A DNA stretch of 64,000 nucleotides from Intestinimonas timonensis (lineage in GTDB: Bacteria > Bacillota > Clostridia > Oscillospirales > Oscillospiraceae). Below the pieces are notes generated by a model. The model did not search any database, was not told the DNA's origin, and worked only from the letters and a program-made list of their open reading frames with translations. The translations under genes and the position numbers were made by a program. Below are positions 26,079 through 35,055 of the stretch, one piece after another. Positions within the stretch are counted from its first letter, which is position 1. Every line of letters starts with the position of its first letter. Location of the stretch: NCBI RefSeq assembly GCF_900626145.1, contig NZ_LR130816.1:900078-964077 (forward strand), read 5' to 3'.

Positions 26079-27191
26079 TCACTCGCCTGCCTTCAGCCGC
26101 ACGGGCAGCACCATATAGAGGAAGTTCTCCTCCCCCTCGGCGGGGAGGATGACGCAGGGGGCCACACCGGAGCTGAGCTCCAGCCGCACCCGGTCGGTGG
26201 GAGCGGCCTTCAGGGCGTCCATGAGGTAGCGGTTGTTGAAGCCGATCTCCAGATTCTGGCCGTCGCCGGAGATGGGGCACTGGTCGGCGGCGTCGCCGAT
26301 GCCGGTCTTGGTGGTGATGCTCAGCACGTTGTCCCCGAACACGCAGCGCAGGGGGGACTTGAGCTTGTCGGAGATGATGAGGGAGACGCGGTCGATGGAG
26401 GTGAGGAGGGTGCGGGTGTCGCCCTCCACCTTGATGGCGTTGTTGCGGGGGATGGCCTGGCGGTAGGCCAAAAACTCACCCTCCAGCCGGCGGGACACCA
26501 GCATGGTGTCCCCTACGCGGAACATGACGTGGCGGTCGCCCTCGATGACCAACGCCTCGTCCTGGCTGTCGCCGCAGATCTTTTCCACCTCGCTGAGGGC
26601 GGCACCGGGCACCACGAAGGAGAAGGAGAGGGCGCCGTCCTTTTCCAGGATGGGCTCGTGGCGGAGGGCCAGCCGGTAGCCGTCCACGCTGACCATGGTG
26701 AGGCCGTCGGCGCTCACCTCGAAGAGGGAGCCGGTGTGGATGGGCCGGGACTCGTTGTCACTGACGGCGAAGATGGTCTGCCGGATCATGGAGCCCAGCT
26801 TGTCCCGGGAAATGGAGAAGCTGTTCTGGTCCTCCACGGCGGGCAGGTCGGGGAAGTCCTCGGGGTCGGTGGCCAGGATGTTGAACTTGCTCATGCCGCA
26901 GGTGATGTTCACCATATAGCCGTCGGCGGAGAAGGAGACCACGTCGTCGGGCAGCTTGCGGATGATCTCGCCGAAGAGCCGGGCGGAGAGGACCAGGCTG
27001 CCCTCCCGGTCGATCTGGGCGGGGACCACGGTGCGGATGCCGGTCTCCAGGTTGTAGCCGGTGAGGCGGAGCTGGTCTCCGGCCTCCACCAGGATGCCCT
27101 CCAGGGCTGGGATGGAGCTCTTCGGGGAGACGGCCCGGGCCGTGGTGGCAATGGCCGACTGAAGGAGTGCTTTTTCACAGGAAAACTTCAT
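26079..27191 (-). CDS. dnaN: DNA polymerase III beta sliding clamp
   Basis: A 370-residue beta clamp of normal length: MKFSCEKALLQSAIATTARAVSPKSSIPALEGILVEA at the N-terminus, three repeated clamp domains, and the end LPVRLKAGE (the family usually ends in PxRx). It encircles DNA and tethers the polymerase. The start at 27191 has GGAAGG about 13 nt upstream; longer versions extend into the origin DNA and are rejected. It follows dnaA on the same strand across an 881-bp gap that is far longer than usual because of repeats. Confidence 0.97.
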   Translation of the reverse strand: MKFSCEKALLQSAIATTARAVSPKSSIPALEGILVEAGDQLRLTGYNLETGIRTVVPAQIDREGSLVLSARLFGEIIRKLPDDVVSFSADGYMVNITCGMSKFNILATDPEDFPDLPAVEDQNSFSISRDKLGSMIRQTIFAVSDNESRPIHTGSLFEVSADGLTMVSVDGYRLALRHEPILEKDGALSFSFVVPGAALSEVEKICGDSQDEALVIEGDRHVMFRVGDTMLVSRRLEGEFLAYRQAIPRNNAIKVEGDTRTLLTSIDRVSLIISDKLKSPLRCVFGDNVLSITTKTGIGDAADQCPISGDGQNLEIGFNNRYLMDALKAAPTDRVRLELSSGVAPCVILPAEGEENFLYMVLPVRLKAGE

Positions 27192-27239
27192 GGGGGTGGG
27201 TTCCCTTCCTTTCGTGCTCCGCTCGTTTTTGAGGAGAGG

Positions 27240-27420
27240 AGAGGATAAAAGATAGAAATAGTACTCGTAGTATAAAATATTGTGGAAAAGCGTCGGAAAG
27301 CCTTGGGAGAGAGGACGCGGGGCATCCACAGGGGTGGTGGACAAATTTCGAGGGTTTCCACAGGAGGGAAAAAGGGAGAAAAATTGTCCACAGGGGATTG
27401 TCCACATTTCCACAAAAACC
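27240..27420. other. Probable oriC part 1, dnaA-dnaN gap (DnaA boxes and AT-rich tract)
   Basis: TTGTCCACA occurs at 27384-27392 and 27398-27406, TTTCCACA at 27407-27414 and again near 27355, and TTGTGGA near 27281: DnaA boxes one or two bases from TTATCCACA. An AT-rich stretch (27240-27282, AGATAGAAATAGTACTCG and neighbours) is a candidate unwinding element. Bipartite origins flanking dnaA are the rule in firmicutes. Confidence 0.6.
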
Positions 27421-27579
27421 GGTGGATTTCGACCCTGGGGGTTTTCCAGCGGTGAATGGGTATTTATACAGGAAATGCATAGAGTTGCATATCGAATATG
27501 CAGGGGGATGCAGGATTTCTGTCATTTGCAGGAGGACCGTTTTTCGCCTTCCCTGAAAGGTCGTTTGCCTTGTCGTAGG

Positions 27580-27596
27580 GGCGGATATCATCCGCC
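27580..27596. repeat. R6 palindrome (GGCGGAT-ATC-ATCCGCC)
   Basis: A perfect stem; it marks one edge of a composite R6-R3-R2-R3-R6 block. Confidence 0.65.
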
Positions 27597-27626
27597 TGCC
27601 GCATCGACACGGGACCACTTCAATTT

Positions 27627-27660
27627 GTGGGGCGCGACGACTCGGCGCGCCAAACCACGC
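27627..27660 (+). repeat. R3 hairpin repeat
   Basis: GTGGGGCGCGACGACTCGGC followed by GCGCCAAACCACGC. Confidence 0.7.
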
Positions 27661-27676
27661 TCCGAACCAGGAACTG

Positions 27677-27960
27677 TTCTGTTACGTGCAAGGACGGGAG
27701 AGACGGTCAAAACCCGTTTCTTTTTCCCTGCTGGAAAAAGAACGGTTTTTGGAATCCAAAGAAAAAGGGGCTTCCAAAGGGGTTGAGTGGTCCCAAATAG
27801 GAATCCGGCGGCCCGGCTTTACGCCCCCATAGAGGACCAGCCCCGTCTACGGTAGACTACCTCGGTGGAACAGAGGCAAGCTGTGGTCCTATCCAAACTT
27901 TTTTCGCCGCCTGCGCGGGTGGGGACTGCGGCGTGGTGCCGCTGCCTGGGATTACCTCTG
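27677..27960 (-). repeat. R2 intergenic repeat, copy 4 (inverted)
   Basis: The full R2 landmarks are on the minus strand, with the inner stem GTCTACCGTAGAC as in copy 2 and the hairpin CCGTTTCTTTTTCCC/GGAAAAAGAACGG at 27714-27744. Confidence 0.75.
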
Positions 27961-27962
27961 CT

Positions 27963-27996
27963 GTGGGGCGCGACGACCTCGGCGCGCCAAACCACA
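27963..27996 (+). repeat. R3 hairpin repeat
   Basis: GTGGGGCGCGACGACCTCGG followed by CGCGCCAAACCACA; same orientation as the copy at 27627. Confidence 0.7.
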
Positions 27997-28013
27997 CCCC
28001 GGGGTTGGGGTAG

Positions 28014-28032
28014 GGGCGGATAGCATCCGCCC
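28014..28032. repeat. R6 palindrome (GGGCGGAT-AGC-ATCCGCCC)
   Basis: A perfect 8-bp stem, 40 bp beyond the dnaA stop on the minus strand. Confidence 0.65.
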
Positions 28033-28072
28033 GAAAAGGGGGAGAGGTTTTTACTCGTACCGGACAAGGACC

Positions 28073-29401
28073 TCATTCGTATCTGGCATTGATATTGGCC
28101 CGGATGTCCTTGATGACCTCGGAGATCTCGGGGGTGGTCTTTTTGAGCTTTTCGATGCGCTCGATGGAGTGGAGGACGGTGGTGTGGTCCCGGTTCTCGA
28201 ATTCCCGGCCGATCTCCTTCAGGGACATGTTGGTCATCTCACGGATGAGGTACATGGCCACCTGACGGGCCAGGGCGGTGTCCTTGGTGCGGCCCTGCCC
28301 ACGGAGGGCGCTGTTTTCGATGTTATAGAAGTTGCAAACCTCCTCGATGATGACGTCGGAGGTGGGCATGATGTCGGAGGGGTCCTTGAACATGTCCCGG
28401 ACGGCCCGGGTGACGGTGGCGGCGTCGATGCTGCTCCCCTCCAGGTCCCGGAGGGCCATGATCTTGTTGACGGTGCCCTCGATCTGCCGCACGTTGGCGG
28501 TGATGTTCTCGGCCACGTACTGCAGCACGGCCTCGGGCAGCTCCACCCCCATGCGGATGGCCTTGTTCTTGATGATGGCCATGCGGGTCTCGTAGTCAGG
28601 GGGCTGGATGTCGGCGATAAGGCCCCACTCGAACCGGGTTTTCAGACGGTCCTCCAGCTTGAGCATCTCCTTGGGGGGACGGTCGGCGGTGAAGACGATT
28701 TGTTTCCGGGTCTCATAGAGGGTATTGAAGGTGTGGAACATCTCCTCCATGGTGGAGTCCTTGCCGGCGATGAACTGGACGTCGTCCATGAGGAAGACGT
28801 CGGCGGAGCGGAACTTTTCCCGGAACTCCTGGTTGCGGCCCTCCCGGATGGCCTGGATGAGCTCATTGGTGAAGGCGTCGCCCTTGATGTAGACGATGCG
28901 GTAGTCGGGGTGGTCGTCGTGGATCTTGTGGGCGATGGCGTAGAGGAGGTGGGTCTTGCCCAGTCCGGACTCGCCGTAGATGAAGAGGGGATTGTAGTTC
29001 ATGGCGGGGTGGTCGGCCACCGCCCGGGCGGCGGCGTGGGCAAATTTGTTGGACGAGCCCACCACGAACCGCTCAAAGGTATACTCCTCCGTGCCGGGGA
29101 GGAAGCTGTCGTCCTTGGGGCTGGCGCTGCGCTGCCGGCGCTCCAGATCGCCGTCTCCCAGCACCTCCACCTGAAAGTCGGCGGAGAAGAGCTCATGGAG
29201 GGCCTTCTGAATGGGGGGCAGATAGCGGGAGACGATGATGTCCCGCTTGAAGTCGGACGGGGTGTGGAGGATGAACTTGTCGCCCTCCATGGACACGGCC
29301 ACCGTGTCGTCGAACCAGGTGTGGATGGTGGTGGCGGTCATGTCCGCCTCCATGAGGGCGAGGACGCGGGACCAGATGTCGGCGGCGGAGTTCATGGCCA
29401 T
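28073..29401 (-). CDS. dnaA: Chromosomal replication initiator DnaA
   Basis: A 442-residue DnaA. Domain I comes first (IWSRVLALMEADMTATTIHTWF), then a short domain II. The AAA+ domain has Walker A GESGLGKT (residues 143-150) and Walker B VFLMDDVQF. Domain IV holds the signature LIREMTNMSLKEIGREFENRDHTTVLHS that reads DnaA boxes. The start at 29401 has GGGAGG 8 nt upstream and gives the usual N-terminus; an upstream in-frame start at 29458 adds 19 unconserved residues. Regulated probably by DnaA itself, since box-like sequences surround its promoter. Confidence 0.98.
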   Translation of the reverse strand: MAMNSAADIWSRVLALMEADMTATTIHTWFDDTVAVSMEGDKFILHTPSDFKRDIIVSRYLPPIQKALHELFSADFQVEVLGDGDLERRQRSASPKDDSFLPGTEEYTFERFVVGSSNKFAHAAARAVADHPAMNYNPLFIYGESGLGKTHLLYAIAHKIHDDHPDYRIVYIKGDAFTNELIQAIREGRNQEFREKFRSADVFLMDDVQFIAGKDSTMEEMFHTFNTLYETRKQIVFTADRPPKEMLKLEDRLKTRFEWGLIADIQPPDYETRMAIIKNKAIRMGVELPEAVLQYVAENITANVRQIEGTVNKIMALRDLEGSSIDAATVTRAVRDMFKDPSDIMPTSDVIIEEVCNFYNIENSALRGQGRTKDTALARQVAMYLIREMTNMSLKEIGREFENRDHTTVLHSIERIEKLKKTTPEISEVIKDIRANINARYE

Positions 29402-29565
29402 GGCTGAGACCTCCCTTTGTTCCAAAAATCCTTTCTCTCTCCCGTTCCAAGACAGCAAAGCATCACCCTTAAAGGCGGACCTTCAAGGATGACGTCGGTG
29501 CCCCGCGAAAGGGAGCTTCTCTATCTATGGCGCGCAAGGGCGGAAAGTTGTACGTTCGCGTACAC

Positions 29566-29700
29566 ATTATAACAAAAATAAGTGTAGTAAGCAATAAGTT
29601 TTCCACAGGGGTATCCACTTTTCCACAGGGAAAAAAGTGGGGGAGGGGCGGGTTTACCACAACATATTGTGTGTAAGGAAAAGTCCTTGACATATGTGGA
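29566..29700 (-). promoter_or_regulatory. dnaA promoter and probable oriC part 2
   Basis: On the minus strand TTGCTT (29589-29594) and TATAAT (29566-29571) are 17 bp apart. Directly upstream of it (29595-29700) are TTTTCCACA twice, TATCCAC and TTACCACA, DnaA-box-like sequences within 70 bp, plus AT-rich DNA. Confidence 0.68.
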
Positions 29701-29719
29701 AATTCCAGCAAAAATATAG

Positions 29720-29749
29720 TTGACAGTGGAGGAAAGCTTAGGCTATAAT
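29720..29749 (+). promoter_or_regulatory. rpmH operon promoter
   Basis: TTGACA (29720-29725), 18 bp, TATAAT (29744-29749), facing away from dnaA: near-consensus and probably strong. Confidence 0.85.
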
Positions 29750-29871
29750 AATTACCGCGTCCCGAAAACAAGGGGGGCGTCTACCCAAATGACAACCTCG
29801 GCCGGTTCCGCCGGCCGTTGTGGTGGACGGGCTTGCCCGTCTCAAGGAACCGTTACAGGAGGTGTTCAGAC

Positions 29872-30006
29872 ATGAAGCGTACCTATCAGCCCAAGAAGCT
29901 CCAGCGTTCCAAGGTCCACGGCTTCCGGAAGCGGATGGCCGACCGGAATGGCCGGAAGGTCCTCTCCCGCCGCCGCGCGAAGGGCCGCGCCCGCCTGTCC
30001 TACTAA
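29872..30006 (+). CDS. rpmH: Ribosomal protein L34
   Basis: 44 residues, [44 protein letters not shown], the full L34 consensus. The start is the ATG after CAGGAGGTG. First gene of rpmH-rnpA-yidD-yidC-jag, the conserved cluster divergent from dnaA. Confidence 0.98.
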   Translation: MKRTYQPKKLQRSKVHGFRKRMADRNGRKVLSRRRAKGRARLSY

Positions 30007-30120
30007 GGAATGCGGCATTTACCGAATAGAGCGTCATGAAGGGGCGGGGGAGCAAATTCCCACCGCCCCTGCAGTGCATACGGAGGTTTTTCCGGAGCCG
30101 TCACACAGGAGGGCCGCGCC

Positions 30121-30468
30121 TTGAAGTTCACCGTCACCATGAAACGAAATCATGAGTTCCAGCGCCTTTACCACAAGGGGAAAAGCGCCGCCAGCCCCTA
30201 CCTGGCCCTCTACTGCCGGAAGAGCCGGCGGGGTCAGAACCGGCTGGGCTTCACGGTGGGGAAGAAGGTGGGCTGCGCTGTGAAGCGCAACCGGGTCCGC
30301 CGCCGCCTGCGGGAGATCTACCGTCTCCACGAACACGAGCTCACCACGGGCTATGACATCGTTGTGGTGGCCCGGGTCAAGGCCGTCTATGCCAAATACG
30401 CCCAGCTGGACAAGTCCTTCCTCTCATTGGCGGACAAGCTGGGCCTGAGAAAGAAGGCGGAGGGGTGA
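30121..30468 (+). CDS. rnpA: Ribonuclease P protein component
   Basis: 115 residues. The RNP motif is [14 protein letters not shown], and the N-terminus has the usual [18 protein letters not shown] take TTG 30121, 8 nt after AGGAGG, as start; ATG 30139 is an alternative giving a shorter, also plausible protein. With the RnpB RNA it processes tRNA 5' ends. Its stop overlaps the yidD GTG start by 4 bp. Confidence 0.95.
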   Translation: MKFTVTMKRNHEFQRLYHKGKSAASPYLALYCRKSRRGQNRLGFTVGKKVGCAVKRNRVRRRLREIYRLHEHELTTGYDIVVVARVKAVYAKYAQLDKSFLSLADKLGLRKKAEG

Positions 30469-30683
30469 AAGCCCTGCTCCTGGCGCTCATCCGGTTCTAC
30501 CGCGTCCACATCTCGCCCGCCCGACCTCCCTGCTGCCGCTTCATCCCCACCTGCTCGGCCTACGCCCTGGAGGCGGTGGAGAAATACGGCGCCTGGAAGG
30601 GCGGCTGGCTGGCCCTGCGCCGCATCCTCAAGTGTCAGCCGTTCCACAGGCAAAAGAGCATCGAATACGACCCGGTGCCTTAG
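30465..30683 (+). CDS. yidD: Membrane protein insertion efficiency factor YidD
   Basis: 72 residues, starting GTG in a GTGA overlap with rnpA. The YidD signature is [52 protein letters not shown], with conserved cysteines. It is a small amphipathic helper of YidC-dependent insertion, bound at the inner face of the membrane. Confidence 0.96.
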   Translation: MKALLLALIRFYRVHISPARPPCCRFIPTCSAYALEAVEKYGAWKGGWLALRRILKCQPFHRQKSIEYDPVP

Positions 30684-30711
30684 GGCCTGAATCTTCTGTG
30701 GAGGCAAGCAA

Positions 30712-32136
30712 ATGGATTTTGCATACTATATTCTTACGCCGTTTTCCTGGCTGCTCCAGCTCTTCTATGACCTGACCGGCAGCTACGGCTTCGCCCTCAT
30801 CCTCTTCGCCGTGGTGGTGAAGCTCATCCTCTTCCCCTTCTCCCTGAAGGGCAAAAAGAGCATGATCCAGATGAACATGCTCCAGGGCAAGATGCAGCAG
30901 ATCCAGAGAAAGTACGCCAACGACAAGCAGAGACAGAATCTGGAGATCCAAAAGCTCTACGAGAAGGAGAAGGTCAACCCCATGGGCGGCTGCCTGTGGT
31001 CCCTGCTCCCCATCTTCATCCTGCTGCCCCTGTACGCCATCATCCGCCAGCCCATGAAGTATATGATGGGCCTGGACGAGACCCAGATCACCACCCTCAT
31101 CGACGTACTCAACCAGTACGCCACCACCGCCATCGACCCCTCCAAGAACGTCTACTACCAGCTCATTGCCTCCAACGTGCTCTTTGAGAACTTTGACGCC
31201 GTGGTGGCCAACCCCGCCGTTGCCGCCTTTGCCGACAACCTCAAGCAGCTGGACTTCTCCTTCCTGGGACTGGCCCTGTCCACCGTCCCCACCTGGAAGA
31301 TCTGGGCGGGTCCCTTCAACTGGAACACCATCGGCACCTTCCTCATCCCCATCGTCTCCGCCTGCACCGGTCTGCTGTTCTCCATCATCTCCATGCGGAC
31401 CAACCAGCTCAACAAGAACCAGCCCGAGAGCGAGCAGGCCAAGAGCACCAGCCGGACCATGATGATCATGTCCCCGGTGATCTCTCTGTGGGTAGGCTAC
31501 TCCATGCCCGCCGCCATGAGTATCTACTGGGTGTCCAACAACGTCCTCTCCCTGGGCCAGGAGCTGCTGGCCGGTAAGATCCTGAAGAAGGACTACGAGG
31601 CCGCCGCCGCCGCCCGCGCCGAGCAGGAGCGGCTGGAGAAGGAAGAGGAGAAGCAGCGCCGCCGTGAGGCCGCCGAGCGTAAGGCTCAGGCCATTGCCGA
31701 GGCCAAGGCCAACAAGGGCAAGAAGAAGGCCAAGCCCGCCGAGGAGAAGAAGAAGAGCGACGCCTCCGTCATCGATGTGAGCCGCGTGGGCATCCGCTCC
31801 TACGCCCGGGGCCGTGCCTACGACCCCTACCGGTACAGCCACGACGGCCCCACCCCCTACAAGGACCCCGGCACCCCGGTGGATGAGACCGCCGTGGAGA
31901 AGGCTCTGGAGAAGAAGTCCGACCATCTCCAGGCCGTGGCCGCCGAGGGTGTGGCCGACGAGCTCATCGTGAATGAGATCCTGGAGGATAACGCCCCCGC
32001 CGAGACCGCTGAAGAGACCACGGAGACCGTGGAGAGCGCCGCTGCCGATGCCGCCGACGTCCAGGACCCCTGGGCCGGCATCGACGCCGAGGTGGAGGCC
32101 ATCAACGCCGAGACCGAAGACAAGGACAAGGAATAA
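30712..32136 (+). CDS. yidC: Membrane protein insertase YidC/Oxa1
   Basis: A 474-residue insertase. The conserved five-helix core spans residues about 10-285, with the cytoplasmic hairpin LKGKKSMIQMNMLQGKMQQIQRKYANDKQ and helices around LLPIFILLPLYAIIRQPM and SLWVGYSMPAAMSIYWVSNN. There is no lipoprotein signal. From residue 290 a long charged extension, rich in Lys, Ala and Glu (coiled-coil likely), runs to the C-terminus. It is longer than in most firmicutes and could bind ribosomes, as basic YidC tails do. The tail from about 400 is acidic, which is unusual for that role. Confidence 0.96.
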   Translation: MDFAYYILTPFSWLLQLFYDLTGSYGFALILFAVVVKLILFPFSLKGKKSMIQMNMLQGKMQQIQRKYANDKQRQNLEIQKLYEKEKVNPMGGCLWSLLPIFILLPLYAIIRQPMKYMMGLDETQITTLIDVLNQYATTAIDPSKNVYYQLIASNVLFENFDAVVANPAVAAFADNLKQLDFSFLGLALSTVPTWKIWAGPFNWNTIGTFLIPIVSACTGLLFSIISMRTNQLNKNQPESEQAKSTSRTMMIMSPVISLWVGYSMPAAMSIYWVSNNVLSLGQELLAGKILKKDYEAAAAARAEQERLEKEEEKQRRREAAERKAQAIAEAKANKGKKKAKPAEEKKKSDASVIDVSRVGIRSYARGRAYDPYRYSHDGPTPYKDPGTPVDETAVEKALEKKSDHLQAVAAEGVADELIVNEILEDNAPAETAEETTETVESAAADAADVQDPWAGIDAEVEAINAETEDKDKE

Positions 32137-32165
32137 TCGCACAACATAAGGAGACGATCAGACCT

Positions 32166-32978
32166 ATGTTGCAGTATATCGAGACCACGGGTAAAAACGA
32201 GGAGGAGGCCATCAACGCCGCCCTCCGGAAGCTGGGCCTGGACCGGGACGAGGTCTCCGTGGAGGTGTTGGAGCGGGCCAAGAGCGGCTTTCTGGGCATC
32301 GGCGGCAGCCCCGCCAAGGTGAAGGTGACCTACGAGGTCCCTGACGAGCCCGCCCCCAAGGCCACCGAGCCCAAGGTGGAGGAGCCCAAGGCCGAGACCA
32401 TCCAGGCTGAGGCCCCAAAGGCCCAGCCGGTGAAGGAGGAGGCCCCCGCCGCCCCTGTTTCCCAGCCCAAGACCGAGCCTGACACCCAGGCCGCCGAGTC
32501 CGCCCCCGCCGGGGACCGGGCCGAGGCCATCACCACCTTCCTCACCGGACTCATGGCCCACATGGGCGTGTCCGCCGCCCCCCGCATTGCCATGGGGGAG
32601 GACGGCAGCTACAAGGTGACCCTGGAGGGTGAGAACCTGGGCGCCCTCATCGGCCGCCGGGGCGAGACCCTGGACGCCATCCAGCAGCTCACCAGCTACT
32701 CCGTCAACCGGGGCCAGTCCAAGCGGGTCCGCATCCATGTGGACGCCGAGGGCTACCGTGCCAAGCGGGAGGAGTCCCTGGAGCGCCTGGCCCGGAAGGT
32801 GGCCGGAAAGGTGGTCAAGTACCGCCGGAACGTGACCCTGGAGCCCATGAATGCCTACGAGCGCCATGTGATCCACACCGCCCTTCAGGACTACCCCGAC
32901 GTGACCACCTACTCCACCGGTACCGAGCCCAACCGCCGCACCATCGTGGCCTACTCCAAGGGCGAGCACCGGAACTGA
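32166..32978 (+). CDS. jag: Jag/KhpB RNA-binding protein (Jag-N, KH, R3H)
   Basis: 270 residues: a Jag-N domain (1-52, YIETTGKNEEEAINAALRKLGLDRDEVSVEVLERAKSGFLGIG), then a Pro/Ala/Glu-rich linker. A KH domain follows with GENLGALIGRRGETLDAIQQL, then an R3H domain with MNAYERHVIHTALQDYPDVTTYSTGTEPNRRTIVAY. KhpB pairs with KhpA to bind many RNAs and affects division in other firmicutes. Last gene of the rpmH cluster, followed by a terminator. Confidence 0.95.
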   Translation: MLQYIETTGKNEEEAINAALRKLGLDRDEVSVEVLERAKSGFLGIGGSPAKVKVTYEVPDEPAPKATEPKVEEPKAETIQAEAPKAQPVKEEAPAAPVSQPKTEPDTQAAESAPAGDRAEAITTFLTGLMAHMGVSAAPRIAMGEDGSYKVTLEGENLGALIGRRGETLDAIQQLTSYSVNRGQSKRVRIHVDAEGYRAKREESLERLARKVAGKVVKYRRNVTLEPMNAYERHVIHTALQDYPDVTTYSTGTEPNRRTIVAYSKGEHRN

Positions 32979-32991
32979 GATTTACCTACCA

Positions 32992-33021
32992 AAACCCCCG
33001 TCCGTCAGGACGGGGGTTTTC
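32992..33021 (+). terminator. Terminator of the rpmH-jag cluster
   Basis: Arms AAAACCCCCGTCC/GGACGGGGGTTTT, loop GTCA. The same hairpin occurs at 36844-36873 after an unrelated gene. Confidence 0.85.
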
Positions 33022-33094
33022 GTTTTGGAGATAGTCGTTTGACGGCGTACTATAGAAACCATACCATCTGGTTCCCTCTGTGATGGAGGAACGG

Positions 33095-33302
33095 CCTCCG
33101 GCGGGCCCCTTTCTGAATGACCAGAAAGGGGCAAAAGAGTCAGTCAAGGAGGGGGATTTCGATTTCCCCCTCCTTGACAATCCACCCCTTGAAACGACCA
33201 AGCACAGGGGGGCCGTGGCCCCCCTATTGGATGTACCCCCCGGGGCTCTTCTAATGTTATGTCACTTGCACCGTCGGCTTACTTCGTAACGCCGCCGGTG
33301 CC
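33095..33302 (+). repeat. R1 two-hairpin repeat, copy 3
   Basis: Almost identical to copy 1 (6879-7085): CCCCTTTCTG/CAGAAAGGGG, GTCAAGGAGGGGGA/TCCCCCTCCTTGAC, ATAGGGGGG-type stem, CACCGTCGGC...GCCGCCGGTG. Confidence 0.75.
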
Positions 33303-33329
33303 CGGAGCGTAACGGCATGCGCTACGATA

Positions 33330-33579
33330 CCCACCTACGCAGGCGGCGAAAAAATTAGGGATAGAACCACCAGCTTTCCCTGTTCCACCGGCGGAGTCTC
33401 CTGTGGACGGGGCTGGTCCACAATGGGGGCGTAAAGACGGGCCGCCGGATTCCTATTTGGAGCCACTCAACCCGCACGGGAGCCCCTTTTTCTTTGGATT
33501 CAAAAAACCGTTTCTTTTTCCGGCAGGGAAAAAGAAATGGGTTTTGAACCGTCTCTCCCGTCCTTGCACGTAACAGAAA
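33330..33579 (+). repeat. R2 intergenic repeat, copy 5
   Basis: R2 from TACGCAGGCGGCGAAAAAAT to ACGTAACAGAAAG, directly following R1 as at 6879-7413. Confidence 0.75.
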
Positions 33580-33591
33580 GCAATGGGCTAA

Positions 33592-33627
33592 GACGTGGTT
33601 TGGCGCGCCGAGGTCGTCGCGCCCCAC
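33592..33627 (-). repeat. R3 hairpin repeat
   Basis: GACGTGGTTTGGCGCGCC, GAGGTCGT loop, CGCGCCCCAC, matching the copy at 3507-3541; it completes an R1-R2-R3 series. Confidence 0.7.
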
Positions 33628-33798
33628 AAACAACGCCCCACAGACAGCGCAATCCCCCTCCGGGCCCCCCATCCCCTTTCGAGCGAAGAAAAAACTTCTT
33701 TCCTATTTGAAGCAAATGGGGTATAATGAAATAGAATAGCCTGAAGTGATTTTTATCTGCCCCGGAAGGGGCTCTGTCTGCATCAAGGAGGGATTGTC

Positions 33799-34122
33799 AT
33801 GAAACTGATCCTTGCCATCATCAACTTTGACGACGCCAACGCCGTCACCCATGCCCTGACCAAGAAGGGCTTCTCCTCCACCAAGCTGGCCACCACCGGC
33901 GGCTTCCTCATGGCCGGCAACGTCACCATCCTGGTGGGCGTGGACGAGGAGAAGGTCCAGACCGTCATCGACATCATCAAGGAGCACTCCCACTCCCGCA
34001 AGCAGATGATCCCCACCACCACTGAGATGAGCTACGGCTACTATCCCTCCATGCCCGTGGAGGTCACCGTGGGCGGCGCCACCATCTTCGTGGTGGACAT
34101 CGAGCGCTTCGAGCGGGCCTGA
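33799..34122 (+). CDS. darA: Cyclic-di-AMP receptor DarA (PstA-like)
   Basis: A 107-residue PII-like protein: MKLILAIINFDDANAVTHALTKKGFSSTKLATTGGFLMAGNVTILVGV, with the conserved TTGGF loop that contacts c-di-AMP. The start has AAGGAGG upstream. In B. subtilis darA (yaaQ) lies upstream of holB and ricT as here. Its downstream partner is unknown in general. It overlaps holB by one base. Confidence 0.95.
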   Translation: MKLILAIINFDDANAVTHALTKKGFSSTKLATTGGFLMAGNVTILVGVDEEKVQTVIDIIKEHSHSRKQMIPTTTEMSYGYYPSMPVEVTVGGATIFVVDIERFERA

Positions 34123-35033
34123 TGCGGGGACTGGAGGTCCTGGCGGGCAACCCCCAGGCAAAACACCGGCTCTCTGCCGGACGGGGGCTCTCCCACGCCT
34201 ACATCCTCTCCGGCCCCGCCGGCAGCGGCAAACACACCCTGGCCGGGCTCCTGGCCCGTGCCCTGGTGTGCTCCGGGAAGGGGGAGGCCCCCTGCGGCGC
34301 CTGCCCCGACTGCCGGAAGGCCGCCGCGGGCATCCACCCCGACGTCATCACCATCGGGGAGGATGGGAAGGACATCAATGTGGCCATGGTCCGCGCCCTG
34401 CGGTCGGATGCCTACATCCGGCCCAATGAGGCCCCGCGGAAGGTGTATCTGCTCCCCAATGCCCACACCATGAACCAGAGCGCCCAGAATGCCCTCCTCA
34501 AGCTGCTGGAGGAGGGCCCGCCCTATGCCGTCTTCCTGCTGCTGGCCGAGAACGCCGGGGCCATCCTGCCCACGGTGCGCTCCCGGTGCGAGACCCTGAC
34601 CCTGGCCCCCGTCACCGAGGCCGAGGCCCGGGCGGTGCTCTCTGCCCGCTTTCCCGACCGCCCCGCCGAGGAGATCGCCGACGCCGCCCGCCGGTGTGAG
34701 GGTCTTATTGGCCGGGGCATCACCCTGCTGGAGGGCTCCGGCGGCCGCACCCGTGAGGTCCAGGAGGCAGCCGGGCAGTTGGTAAAGCTGCTGCTGGACG
34801 GCCCGGAGCGGGCCGCCCTGGAGTTCTGCGTGGGCCTGGAAAAGTGGGAGCGGGACGACCTGTGCGCCCTTCTGGAGGAGGGTGTGGAGGTGCTGCGGGC
34901 CGGCATGGGCCGGTACCGGGACACCCGGCGTGCCATGGCCCTGGTCGGCCGCCTGGAGGAGATCCGCCGGAGCCTGGACTTCCATGTGGGTGCCGGCCAC
35001 GTGGCCGGCTGGCTGTGCGCCGGCTCTTTTTAA
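34122..35033 (+). CDS. holB: DNA polymerase III delta' subunit
   Basis: 303 residues. The AAA+ clamp-loader fold has the nucleotide-site-like GPAGSGKHT (31-39), a four-Cys zinc module (Cys50, 58, 61, 64 in CGACPDC), and the ALLKLLEEGP and VRSRCETL clamp-loader motifs. It belongs to the stationary part of the clamp loader that opens the beta ring. Starts on the last base of darA. Confidence 0.93.
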   Translation: MRGLEVLAGNPQAKHRLSAGRGLSHAYILSGPAGSGKHTLAGLLARALVCSGKGEAPCGACPDCRKAAAGIHPDVITIGEDGKDINVAMVRALRSDAYIRPNEAPRKVYLLPNAHTMNQSAQNALLKLLEEGPPYAVFLLLAENAGAILPTVRSRCETLTLAPVTEAEARAVLSARFPDRPAEEIADAARRCEGLIGRGITLLEGSGGRTREVQEAAGQLVKLLLDGPERAALEFCVGLEKWERDDLCALLEEGVEVLRAGMGRYRDTRRAMALVGRLEEIRRSLDFHVGAGHVAGWLCAGSF

Positions 35034-35055
35034 ATCAGAGATACGAGGTATCCCC

